Shown here: in pieces, positions 13,501 to 24,313 of the stretch | Numbering within the stretch: the first letter of the stretch is position 1 | Layout of the letters: every line of letters starts with the position of its first letter | Assembly (NCBI GenBank): GCA_013433145.1 | Contig: CM024182.1 | Coordinates: forward strand, 5,442,501-5,506,500 | Direction: 5' to 3' | Length of the DNA stretch: 64,000 nucleotides | Source of the DNA: Ascaris suum | Taxonomy: Eukaryota; Nematoda; Chromadorea; Rhabditida; Ascarididae | The notes under the pieces: generated by a model | What the model was told of the DNA's origin: nothing | Databases searched by the model: none | What the model saw: only the letters and a program-made list of their open reading frames with translations | Translations under genes and position numbers: made by a program

Positions 13501-16500
13501 AATGAGGAGGTAGAGACAGTTTAGAAAATTGCATCCCCGACTAAAATCTGCGATGAGCATAAGCGCCAAAAAGTTATGTTCGTGGCAAGAGTTGTTTCAA
13601 CACAACTCATTGCATACCTGTGCGTACATCGAAAAGACCGTCGTTATAAGCAGATGTGGTGGCATTGGTCTTTACTCTTTCCAGATCTTTGGGAGGTCAT
13701 TAATAGCGATCTTTTTCGAGACAAAATTCAAACTGCACAATGTTTTCAATGAAAAGGTGTTATTCGCTTCACAATGAGCTGCAGTTATCGCAGATGTCGC
13801 CCATCGAGTTATCACAGAGAAGGCGCCATAGGGAAGTCGATATTCCATAGCTAAGTAAGGGAAGATGGGAATAAAGATCCCCTCTGCCCCTTCTCCCTTC
13901 TTTCTTCCTCTCTGATACCTACTCGGTATTAAGCGGGCTTTCTCGGAATGCCTGAGCACTCGAATGATGCAGGTACATTGTGCATGGCGCGGGCTGTGTA
14001 TTTCTTTCAAGTTTTAATTCTGATAGCAATCATTAATGGGAATTACGCAAAAATGCTGCATTGTGTCTTTGTTTTACCTATACGACTCTCGTCACTAGGA
14101 TTTGATTATTGCTGTGACTTAAACTCTTCAAAATGGAACGCCTTACATGGGCCTACTTCCCCTTTCTTCCCTTACAACCGTCTACTCCTTTCGTCTTTTT
14201 AGTCCTAACGTGACCATCTTCTACTGATTAAGAGTGGTGTTGCCAAGAACCTTTAAATTGACAATTGCACGCTGATATTGAGATAGCGCCAACTTTATCG
14301 AATTTTTCAGTCGCTGTTTGCGAAATAAATCTATTTTCTTTTGAGTAATTTTAAGTTCCTAATTAACGGCTTTGATTTTAATTTCGAACATTTGATATCA
14401 AAGTAAATGAGCATAAGAAGTTTCTTAATCGCTAAATACGAAAAGATCTGGTGATATTACGCGCTATATTCTAATTTCTTTAAGCAGTAGTGGATCGATG
14501 TTGAAGCAGCACTAATCGAGTAAAAATGCTATCAATATTCCCAATTAATACACCCAATTTCGTGGGTAACATCTACGACTTACCTTGATTTTGAGGTGAT
14601 TAACTAGTTAATGAAAAAGCCTTGATATATAATAGTTGCTATTTTCGTCGACTGAAGTTGTCCCTTCGTCACCTCCCATCGTTGCAAACGATGACGAGCT
14701 ATCGTCCGTTGTAGTTATATTAACTCTTGCACGTTGTAATCCAAGACTTCCGTTCATTGTTTGCTGTGATAGTCTTCGTGATCCGATTCTTTTGGAGTCA
14801 TTTTGCGGAGTCGGAGCCGATGCTGGAGTCGATGCGGTTTTAGCTTCGATTTCTTTCGCTGATGATGTAAGTGTTGCAACGTTTATTGCTGGTGGGGTAG
14901 TTGCTGATATGTGAGTTAATTTTTGTGGAATACTTTCACTACGTTCTTTTATTCGAGCCCTGTTCTGTGATGCATTTCTATATTTATTTATTTGATTATT
15001 CATTTGTTTTTGTTTATTATTTGTTGATGCTAGCACATAAGATTGAAGGGGCTTTCGTCTAGAGAGCATTCTTTGAGGTTCACTTATTTGACTTTTGATC
15101 GCTAGGGCACCCTTGGATTTATTCGTTTCTGCTCGTATTTCTCCTATTCGTATCTCTCGAGCCGTTTTTGCATTTATAGTAGCAGGTTTGTCGTTGATAT
15201 CCTCCTTCCCACGGGTTTGTCGTTGTTGTTGTCTGATGGTTTGTTGCGTTGTCTGGACTGATGGCGTTCTTTTCAAGTACATTTCGCGTTCAGCGCTTGC
15301 TTGTTGTCGCCGTTGTTGTCGTTGTTGTTGGAGTTGTCTGTCGGTTTGTTGGCTTGTCTGAATTGATGGCATTCTTTTCAGCTGCGTTTTGCTTTCAGCG
15401 CTTGCTGAAGCATTTTTCTGAGCGATTCCTTTTTCACTATATTTGTTTATAAGTGATTTAACAGCATTAAGCTTGTCCAGCTTCGTCGCGTTTTGCTGCC
15501 CTCCAGCTTTCGCCTTCTTACCGTTTTCCGTAAGTGGAATTCTTGATCGTAATTTCTCTATTGTACTCAATTTTTTCATCTCACTTTTCCTTGGTAACTT
15601 TTGTTTTTTATTCGCTAATAATTGGCCTATAGTAGGAGGTCGTGAACTATTATGTTTAGACGTAGCTGCAGCTTCAGCTAAAGGCAGACTCGCCAGAGCT
15701 ATGCTATCACTTCTTTGTGTCGCCGTTACAGATGCGGTTGTGGTGGAGTGAGTTTTTTTCTCGTTTCGCCCCCGAAGTTCTTCTTCTACTTTCTTAATTC
15801 GTCTTTCCCACTCATGTGCGGAATCTGATTTCTTTGATCTGCAATCAATAGATATTAATTTATATGTATTTTGAGGTTTTTTACTTATATTCGTGATTGA
15901 TAATTATGTTCCTGCAGATAGATGAAGGGCGGTGTTACGAATCTAGGTAGGAGAAGGATCGGTTCTCGAAACAGTATCCGCTATCACCATTATTGGAGGG
16001 GGGATGAGCATCAGATGCCCTGCTTCATCCTTTCGGGAGGCTTGCTTGGCAACGAAATGGCAAAGATTCTAGTGGAGAGGGGTGTTGAAAAATTGACATT
16101 TCCCTCTGAAAAAAAACCCTCAGATTTCCACATAAATACTAGAAGGGTTGCAATCTTTTTACACCTCAGATATCTCATTAATTCGAATGCCGCGCTAAAT
16201 CTGCCCATAAAAACTCAAATAGAAAGGAGGAGAGGAGGAAGTCGCATTTCTGCAGAAATATTCCAGTCGATCTTTTTCGATATGAATCCAGTTTATTAGG
16301 GGGAGGGAATACGGGATTATAGGCTTACTTGCTGCTTGATTTCATTTCTTCGGCGTCCTCAGAATCGAGTGGGATTGGCTCGACTTTGATTCGAATGCTT
16401 GGCTCAACTCGTTTTCCATTTGTTTTTCCTCTATCATCTCCATTTCTTTGGTTTTTACCTCTTTTTATCTAAAGACTTTTTTTTGCATTCCTCTTTTATC

Positions 16501-19500
16501 GCTTTTTCAATCTTCTGTCTTTTTCTCTGGAGCAACGCCGATTTTCAACGAACACAATTTCTTTTTTTCTCGGAAAAGATCTTTGTGTCGCTTTTTTGTC
16601 AGTCTACCAATCTTCTCTCGTTTTCTTTGGCGCAATGCTAATTATCAGCAAATACAATTTCTCATTTTCTTTGTACCATTTTCATTTTTCCTGTTATTTA
16701 ACAATTCATATATCATCCTCATCTTATACATAAAGAAGCTAGCAAAACGTCTAAAGTGATATTTATTATGGGAACTTTTTAATTGAACTCGACGCATCTT
16801 AAGTATTCGTCATATCGCTCATAGCAGAATTTTTTGCTGTTTCATTTTTCGAAAGGAAACAGCTCAAACTTCTTTTAGAGCTCGAGCTTTTCTTGGAAGC
16901 TCGAACTTTTTTTGGGAGCTCGAGCTTTCCCGTTCAAGCCTAGCAAATTCCTTAAACCAAGCATTAAAGTAAACTAGATCCCATAATCAACGAAACGTTT
17001 TCTTTTATCTTTACCACTCCTCATTTAATAAGCATTTCACTCACCTTCGAGCAATGAAACAATAGGGCCGTTATAATGACTGAATTTAACGCAATGCCTA
17101 AACCGACCACACACCACATTACTAATAAACAAATGTGATTTTTTTGGTGGGAACGAGGTTCACATGAGGTGACGTCATTGTTATTCAAATTAGTGACGTC
17201 ATTGTTATGCATAATATTATAATTTAATGGAATTTAGAGATATGCTAAAACAGCTGGCATTAATAGCAGAAACAAAGCGGATATGGCACCATCCCCTTGC
17301 TCGATCAAAGACGAAACGAGGAAAAACTTTGCAAAATTTCAAGTGGTTTTTATATAACTGTCACTGTAGAACCTTATCTCTCTCGTTTCCTTGGATACTG
17401 TTTAGTACCTGTGGAAAAAAGGTAGTAGCGAGACCTCGGCGGTTTTTCTAGAAACGAGCCCCGATGGCTTCAGAGCCGTCGGTTAAAACCACTTTAAGCT
17501 CTGAAGAGAAAATGTTGATTCGCAGGGGAGCGGTAACACGTCTCCCCGAGTAAGCGTTGGAAGACAGCAGAGGTGAAGCGCGTTCCCATCTTTCCATCGG
17601 GTTCTCATGCATCCATCGGTATGTTTTTGTTTGGAGAGACAGAACAAATCGCTCGTCCTCTTCGCCAGCTTCTTTACTTTTATTGCAAACATAAAACACA
17701 TTTATTTTTCTCTTGTTAACTTCATTAATTCGGAGTACATTTTAAGTCTGCGACCTGTACCTCATCGCCTATTGTCGAAAATACCGGTGATCAGGCTTTC
17801 CGCGAAGACAGTGCATCAGCGGATCTGTGCAAAGTCCCCGGGAATTGCTCCGTTTGCCAATTTTGAGATGTGGGGGAGGGGAGTATGTAAGTGAAAGGGA
17901 CTTCAAATTTTTCTGACTTAGTTGAACGTGCCATCGAGAATGATATTTTTCCAACTCTCCGTAGCGTGAGCGACGTGTAGGCTGACGGTTTAAGTGTATT
18001 GTGCCTGGTATATAAGAGGGAATTCCCTTGTTGTCGAACTGCTTTGTTCCAACTGGAAGGAAAAGGGGTATTGGGGGGGGGGGGGGTGGGGGGACAAGAT
18101 GTTTGATTGGAAGGAAACCTGCGACTTTCCTCTTTTTATTGGGAATTTGCAGCCGCAGGTGACTTATATGTCATTATGTGATATATTTATTTCCTAGTTC
18201 ATTTTCTTCCAAACAGTTAAGATTTTCTCCTGTTGGGATGTAAAAAAAATTACATTGCCACTTGAAAAATATTGGCAAAAACATTGTGCGAAGGAGAATG
18301 ATCGCTGAAAAAATCTCAACTATTTCGGCGTTTAGGATAAATTCCAGAGGAGTTGTTGTACTTCTCAATAATCACCGCATAACTCAAAGTCACATCTCCG
18401 CTGTTTTCTATTTCCCAAGCTAGCTGGTTTCCTTTCTCATTTTGGATGGCATTACCTTGTTGTGTGAATTTTGCTATGCGGTTCAAAATACGACTTTGAA
18501 AATTTTATTTAATTAAGAAAATGGCGAAGAAAAATTCACCAATATTATTCGAGTCATCGCAACGTTCATTTCAAGAAGAAAATTTTTATTTGTGCACATT
18601 TGTTTCATTTTCAGAAATGGATATCATTTGCAATCGTCGCTGACTTGCACTATTTTGATGAATTGTCAATGAATGTGAACATGGCGTTTGTTGTGTTTCA
18701 TCGAGTTTTGCCTCTTTGAATTTCATTTTACGATGTGATCGTGAATTTGAACCCTTTGATACGCCTTTAGCGGTCTTTGATGTTTTTTCTTTCTGTAATA
18801 TTGCACGTTTATGTTTTCGTTCGCTTGTTTTTTGGGTATTTGCTGCTGATTTTAATCGTCGCAAATGTGATCGTTGACTCGCTGTCCTTTGAATTTCTTT
18901 CATATCATGCAAATCTTCGGTTATAACTTTATCGATTGTTCTCACATCTGAAAGGAAATTTTTTTTTCACGTTGATAGTGGTAGTAATCGCACCTTCGTT
19001 TATATTCACGTTTTCAAATTTGAATATATTTACCTGCATGGTAATTTCGATTTTGCAATTATTGAAGCTAAATCTCGAAGTTCGCTGATATAATCTACAC
19101 CATAAATCTACTCGCTCTACCAACGTCCAAGTTGATCCTGGAACTTCTTAGAAAGTAAAAAATATTTAAGTACCATTAAGAAACCGCATGTTTTTTACCA
19201 GCCGGTTGACTTGTAGGAAATTTAATCTTTTTTGGAGGGTTTTCACGTGTGGTTGAATTGTTTAGACTTCATTGCTTCTTTTTTGTTTTTATGTTAATTT
19301 ATCAAAGTGTTCGCTGTGATGAGCGCAGTTGCTGAAGCACGTATTGCGCTATTTCACTTGAATACATCATATGTGCATGTACTTTTGGTAGCCGGTCTAG
19401 GTAGAGAACTATCAAAGGCGCATTTGGCGTGTTCGGATGATTGCCCATCTGCAAAAATGACCATTGTCCACCTGAAGAGTCATAAAAGAAAACGAGGCAA

Positions 19501-21322
19501 TCGTTTAAATCAATGAATGTAACATTTTAGATGCTTGAAGATTATCTTTATGTGGTTTATCGAGAACAAAGCTTAGTGCTTTTTCAAAAATTTTGAATAA
19601 AATGCTCATTTTTGGCAAGAATTGAAATTTTATTGCAGTCAATCGCCGTAGGAATGAAAACAACGAGCAAGGTAAAGGTGAATGTCTAGCATACCTTTAG
19701 CTTCATGAGTAAGCTTCTCATCATCTGTTTCATTGAACTGTTTCTTTTGTACTCGACGATGAGGATCATATTTTCTATTTAATGATTGATTATTTGGTTG
19801 TGTTATCGAAGCATTTGGTGGATTACTGTTCGATCGTTCCCGTGACAAGTAACCGATAGTATTTTGCCCAGTCGTTTCATCATCAGCTGTTTGAGTGGTC
19901 GGAACGCCAAACCTTCTTGAATGCTTCCTTTTACGTCTACGCGTCGACGAAGCTCTCTCATCACCGAATGTTGTTACATTTGAAGGTTCTGTTGAGAAAC
20001 GGTCACGTTTTCTGAAGAAAGAGACTTCCTTTGTTTGGTATAAGAAGGCCAGTAAGTATAACAGTTAAGTTGTATATGTTTAGCCATATCTCACCTCCCA
20101 CACATCGTTTTCGTCGTCGGCTTCCCTCTCTCTCCCTCCATCCTCCTCCAAATTTCCAAAATTTTTCAGCTAACGACGTTCTACCGGAATTCGAGACCCT
20201 CTGTTTTCAGACAATATTTGCGGCTTTGTAGTCGGTAAATAAAAAACTCAAATTCAGCCTTGGAAGAGCATGGAACTCGCATCTGTCTGAAGTGCTTCAT
20301 TTTTCTACATACTTCTGTGCCGGCTTATTGTGCCTCCCCTGTAAATGTTTGGAAATTAAGAGGTAATTTCCCCTCACGCCTTATGTGGAGAGGATTTGAA
20401 TGGTGGTGGGGGGGGGGGGGTTGATGTGAGTGCCCCTTTATAGTGAGAAATTTACGTTTGCGATATTAGATAATGAGGTGCTCCAATATGTGAACCAAGA
20501 AATGCAAAAATGGGCAGAACCATTTGCACTCATTTGTGGAGTATAATTTATGTGTACTAATTTCAGGCTTTTGATTGTAGAGCGTAGAATTTTTTCGAGT
20601 TTGGTTTGCTCGAACATTCTTCGAAGAAGAGGGGAGGGGAGGTAATATTTGAATAGAATATTGTAGTTATGTTTTTGAAGATTCTGCTGACATAATGGGA
20701 TATTAAATCTTGAGGATTTCATTCAGAATTGATACTTATTATTTATAAAGCATCATTGAAAAATAGACCGGAATTTACTGTTATTACTAATTCTTTACAG
20801 AGTTGCTACGTTGATTTGTGTGTTGCATTAATTAATATTACTTGTGATGCAGTTGATGTACAAAAAATGCGAACAAGGAACGCACTGTCAGTATACTGAG
20901 GCTGAATTTTTTCGTTCTTATTCTTCGTCTTCTGCTTCATCTTCAGCTCGATCTCCAGTTCAGTCTACCCCTACCAGCAGATCAATTTACTTCTTTCGTA
21001 AATTACGGTGCTTTCTTGTAAATAAAAAATATCGTTAAATGATACCGGCCATCGATAAAGGTCTGTAGACCAGCAGCATCCTCTTCATCCATAGTCATAG
21101 GACGCATATTGAGCGTGATGGTCCTCTCGACGACTATCGGTCTCTTCTTATGATGACGGACATTACGTTGTTTTGGCCGTTTTTTAATTTCAACGATTTC
21201 TGTTACGAATGGCTGAAATATTTTTTTGTTTATGGCTAAGCGGAATTATTTTTATCAATTCGAACATGCATATTGATTTTTCAATTACCATGTTCGAAAA
21301 AGTTGGAATATTTTAGCATGCA

Positions 21323-21365
<43 letters not shown>

Positions 21366-24313
21366 ATATATATATAGGCCAGCATAGGAGTGCATTCCGC
21401 AGATTTTGTGGATGGATATTGTGCGCATCACCTCCACTACGTTGACTTCTGCGAAAGTTCGGCATGTGCAGGTGAATGAGCTATATACCTGTAAAAGAAC
21501 TTTTCCTTAGTTTATCCGTAATTGTGTACGAAATTAAACGCCCTGAAGTTTTTTATCCGCAAAATGTAAGGCGAATTCGGCTGTCCTTGCGCATAGGCTT
21601 GAATAGAGCAGTCAGGTTTGAATAGTTTTAATTCTTAAGCATTTTATAGAAGTCTGTTTAAAAACAAATTTGTTGTTCTTACATTTGTTCTGCTTTTCTA
21701 TAAAACCCCAAAAATATGTCGATTGTTGCTGACATATGAGAGGTTATCGCTTATCAGCGCTAAATGCTTTTATATATTTTAGCGTCTAATCTTCGAAGCT
21801 GCTAGGTTTCTGCTTGGATTCTATGGGAAATAGATTCTAAGATTTGAAGATTCAGGGATGCATTTCTCTAAATCATTCGAATATTTCGACTTTAAGAGTG
21901 GACACATAATACTCTTCGATTTTTTTTTTTGATATTTGCATTTCTGGAGCTTTTCAACTCCAAAAGTTGCCAATATGGAGTTTATGGCAATTGGCCAATC
22001 CTGGAAGACGGCCATTATAATTCCCTGTGATATGGGCAATTGCGATCGCATAAAAACCAAATTAGAATTATTTCTTCAAAGATTTATCGCGAAATTATAT
22101 TTATTTAATTATTTATTATCAATTCCATTCCATTCTAATATGCAGTAGTGCCCTTATTATCCTCTGCATCTACAAGAATTTCTCTTTTCCCTCTCTCTAG
22201 TGGTCGTTTATTATAATTTCTAAATCATTGAAACGATCTTATTTGTCAATTCACGAGGCACATGGTTGGGTGGGGGTGCCAGCTTTTATGTGGGACAAGG
22301 TGTAAGAAACGCTTAGACTTACCTGTTGATTACCCTTAGTTTTACTGCATATGAACAACGCAAAGTTTACGATAGAAAATTGAAGCGCAGTAAATATTAC
22401 GACCACTCCCCACATAACTAAAAAAACAATACGAGTTATATTGTGTTTAAAGGATTCATTTCGCCATTTTCTCTCGTTGCATTTGCATATTTCTTGCCGA
22501 AGGCACTTTCTGTCTTGCCCGAGTTGCAGTGTTTATGCAAATTTTTGCGGGGAAATTTATTTCATTTACATTTGTTTATAGGAGAAATTGAGTTGACTGT
22601 GCAAAAAGGCCTCATCCTAGGAAAGTTGCTAGATATAACATCCATCTATTTTTTGAATAATCCTTGTCAAATAAACGATCTGCGGCTAACTAACCTTTCA
22701 ATTCCGCTTTAAGCCTTTTGATTTGCAAAAAGCACTCTCGAAGCCAACGTCTAATAAGGTGAATGAAACGCCCTATGAAACTCGTCCCAGCATTCGCATA
22801 ATATCCGTGAAATGATCTGGAAATATCTTCTTTATTTCCAGCCGAGGCTTTATCCCCTCGATGGCGTTCTCTTTGGATCACTGCGTTTGGATTCATAATT
22901 GGGATTTCCGAGTAGACGAATGGATGCTGTACGAGAATTACAGCCCTGTTGCACGTATGTTTCCGGTTTTTTGACTGTTTTTTAAGATTGAGGAAAAGAT
23001 TTTATGCTTTTAACTGGTATTCAAGAATGTGGTACACGTGGCTGGATAACCTCTCGTCATTTCACTCAGTCTTAGAGAAATTGCTTTGATCCGGTGTTGC
23101 CAACCCATTTTGTGAGTGTCGGTGAGGAGATTGATTTTTACGCGCCAGTGTTTCAAAAAATAGTCCCGTGTTGGAAGTGGTGTGAGGAATGAATGAGAGG
23201 AGAGGGAGGAGGGGATTGCTTCCATTTGTGTGATGATCAAGTCATGTACTCTTGCACTGATGACAAATTCCATGCGCTAAAAAAATGCGATATTTTTTTC
23301 CGTAGGAGCTTTGCGTAGTTTTAAAGCTCCGAAAAACTTTTATGACGCCGACGAGGTTGGCGAATCGCTCTGTATACCGCCCATTACCAGGCACATTCGG
23401 TATTTGTGACAAATTGTTTGCATAAAAGTAAATCGAGTGCGGAAAAATTTCAGGAGCATGCGGTTAGGATTTATTTCAATTTATGCGTCTATTGAAAAGT
23501 TTATAAGGGGTCATATTAAGGGTGCATTTCGTGAAGTATTGATTTTTCAAATAAAAGATTTTAATAAATTCCCGCGGGAAAATTTTTTCCCACAATGTTT
23601 TTTGGGAAATTTGGGATTTTTTTAAATTGAATTTTTGTGGAATTCAAATTTATATTTGTAAAAGAAGAAAATTTTGCCCTCGGTTAAATTTATCTAATGA
23701 AAGTGATTTGTTTTGAAATCTTTTCGGCATTTTTGAATTATGTTTGTTGAGGTGGTAGCCGTGGTTTCATTGAGGGCCGTCTATGGACACGAGATGGCCG
23801 TCTTATATTGTCGAGTGCACAAGAAGGACTCATTCGCTCGTCGAAATGTAAGCACGATTCATAATAGCACCGCTTCATTTAAGAGCACACAATAAATGAG
23901 TGCTAGTTGAATGTTTTCTTGCTGATATTTCCCTTTTGTTGTTGTGATCAGTGTTCGATTTTTCCGGTTCTACTCCTGATCTAGTTTTGTCTGCTATGTA
24001 AATGAAAGCATCACAGTAGTTGTTAGCGAGAATGAATTCTGCCAATGTTTGTGTAAGAGACATAGAGAAAGGGAGGAGAAGCGATCTCCTCTTGCCTGCC
24101 TCATTATGGGAGGTGATTCATCCATTTCGATCATGGCGAAATTTCCTAGAAAATTCTGAAAAGGGGGAGGAGGAATTGATGAATTACTGCATCATTGCAT
24201 ACTCGTGAATTTTGTCGTATACTTGTGATTGAATAGCTGAAGATCGAAGCCAAAGCACTATTGAAAAACAAGGACAAATTAGCGGTACGTTCAAAGCCGA
24301 ATGCAGTACTTAA
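7572..24313 (+). CDS. ACOT8: Acyl-CoA thioesterase, ACOT8/TesB family, 11 exons
   Basis: Hydrolyses acyl-CoA to fatty acid and CoA; ACOT8 acts in peroxisomes. Exons: 7572-7640, 8505-8656, 9037-9179, 9826-9953, 10316-10345, 10789-10971, 11485-11581, 12073-12157, 22842-22954, 23752-23847, 24237-24313; 390 residues, all junctions in phase. First hotdog domain: VYGGQVIGQALAAA, SLHSYFIQTG, KPILYMIDRV. Second: QCVAAYISDC, SLDHCVWIHNWDF, GFIEGRLWTRDG, SAQEGLIR. The family's catalytic Asp, Ser and Gln match D308, S330 and Q357. Human ACOT8 is about 319 residues; the extra length is mostly at the N-terminus, an in-frame 30-base exon and the tail. The protein ends in AECST, not the peroxisomal SKL signal. 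Intron 8 (12158-22841) is 10.7 kb and houses two antisense genes. Some donors are weak (gttcgt, gttcct), so single exon edges could shift. Confidence 0.93.
14608..17119 (-). CDS. Signal-anchored, Gln/Arg-rich coiled-coil protein (nested paralog 1)
   Basis: Three exons read leftward: 17119-17045, 16468-16329 and 15838-14608 (481 residues). Residues 1-25 form an uncleaved-type membrane anchor (MWCVVGLGIALNSVIITALL) ending in HCSK. Next come a basic linker and EPSIRIKVEPIPLDSEDAEE. Exon 3 begins with a charged helix (HEWERRIKKVEEELRG), then a long Ser/Gln/Arg-rich tail. In the tail a motif occurs twice (LKRMPSIQTSQQT and LKRTPSVQTTQQT). Donors are gtgagt and gtaagc; acceptors are ctttag and ttgcag. 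An acceptor ends 2 bases before the chosen ATG, which is why I prefer it to the in-frame ATG at 17212. The family is unknown. The whole gene lies antisense inside an intron of the thioesterase gene. Its closest relative in the window is the gene at 18586-22415. Confidence 0.78.
16495..16694. repeat. Two diverged ~100-bp tandem units in intron 1 of the nested gene
   Basis: The stretch around caatcttct at 16508 recurs at 16608, exactly 100 bases on, and the flanking sequence aligns over roughly 75-90 bases with scattered changes. On the minus strand the units are purine-rich and briefly open (Lys/Arg/Glu). They could derive from a duplicated exon, but no consistent splice frame was found. Confidence 0.6.
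17122..17123 (-). promoter_or_regulatory. Splice/trans-splice acceptor 2 bases before ATG
   Basis: Reading the minus strand, ttgtttattag is followed by TA and then ATG TGG. An AG acceptor this close to the start, with no room for an upstream coding exon in frame, is typical of a nematode spliced-leader site. An ordinary 5'UTR intron is also possible. Confidence 0.5.
18586..22415 (-). CDS. Signal-anchored basic protein (nested paralog 2)
   Basis: Four exons read leftward: 22415-22323, 21212-21046, 20011-19695 and 18947-18586 (312 residues). Residues 1-25 are a membrane anchor (MWGVVVIFTALQFSIVNFAL, then FICSK). Exon 2 is basic then acidic (IKKRPKQRNVRHHKKRPIVV, MRPMTMDEEDAAG). Exons 3-4 are Lys/Arg/Ser-rich with a dibasic cluster (STRRRKRKHSRR) and no second membrane segment. 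The stop overlaps an AATAAA-like signal. Donors are gtaagt, gtatca and gtatgc; acceptors are ttcag. It shares the MW[CG]VV start, the [HI]CSK end of exon 1, an exon 1 ending in phase 0, an exon 2 ending in phase 2 and the DxEDA motif with its neighbour at 14608-17119. The pair therefore looks like a local duplication. Function unknown; probably a single-pass membrane protein with a disordered, charged main part. Confidence 0.78.
21327..21376. repeat. (AT)n microsatellite
   Basis: About 45 bases of alternating AT with one interruption, preceded by catgcatgcat. It lies in intron 1 of the minus-strand gene at 18586-22415. Confidence 0.9.
22418..22419 (-). promoter_or_regulatory. Splice/trans-splice acceptor 2 bases before ATG
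   Basis: On the minus strand gtttttttag is followed by TT and then ATG TGG. It has the same spacing as the acceptor before the paralog at 17119. That shared layout supports both start choices. Confidence 0.5.
23306..23409 (+). CDS. Exon-like segment in a thioesterase intron, possible alternative 3' exon
   Basis: After an acceptor (tttccgtag) there are 33 sense codons before TGA, with protein-like content (FKAPKNFYDADEVGES, CIPPITRHIR). Its start phase fits the end of the exon at 22842-22954. Splicing onward to 23752 would break the frame, so it could only serve as an alternative last exon. That form would lack the final hotdog strand and catalytic Gln. It may also be chance. Confidence 0.3.

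Noticed and set aside
13442..13509. Plus-strand frame containing CPWAGG, resembling the human ACOT8 SPWAGG motif
   Set aside because: It is out of phase with the preceding exon and ends in a stop. The true counterpart (YSPVA then RGSRGFIEG) was found in phase at 22842-22954 and 23752-23847.
14636..15751. Several plus-strand frames of 67-102 codons
   Set aside because: They are antisense shadows of the large Gln/Arg-rich exon on the minus strand, with unlikely Cys/Val/Leu-rich content.
22690..22896. 67-codon minus-strand frame that could be a first exon (donor gttagt) of the nested gene at 18586-22415
   Set aside because: Its right half is antisense to the well-supported thioesterase exon 22842-22954, and the nested gene already has a better start at 22415 with its own acceptor.
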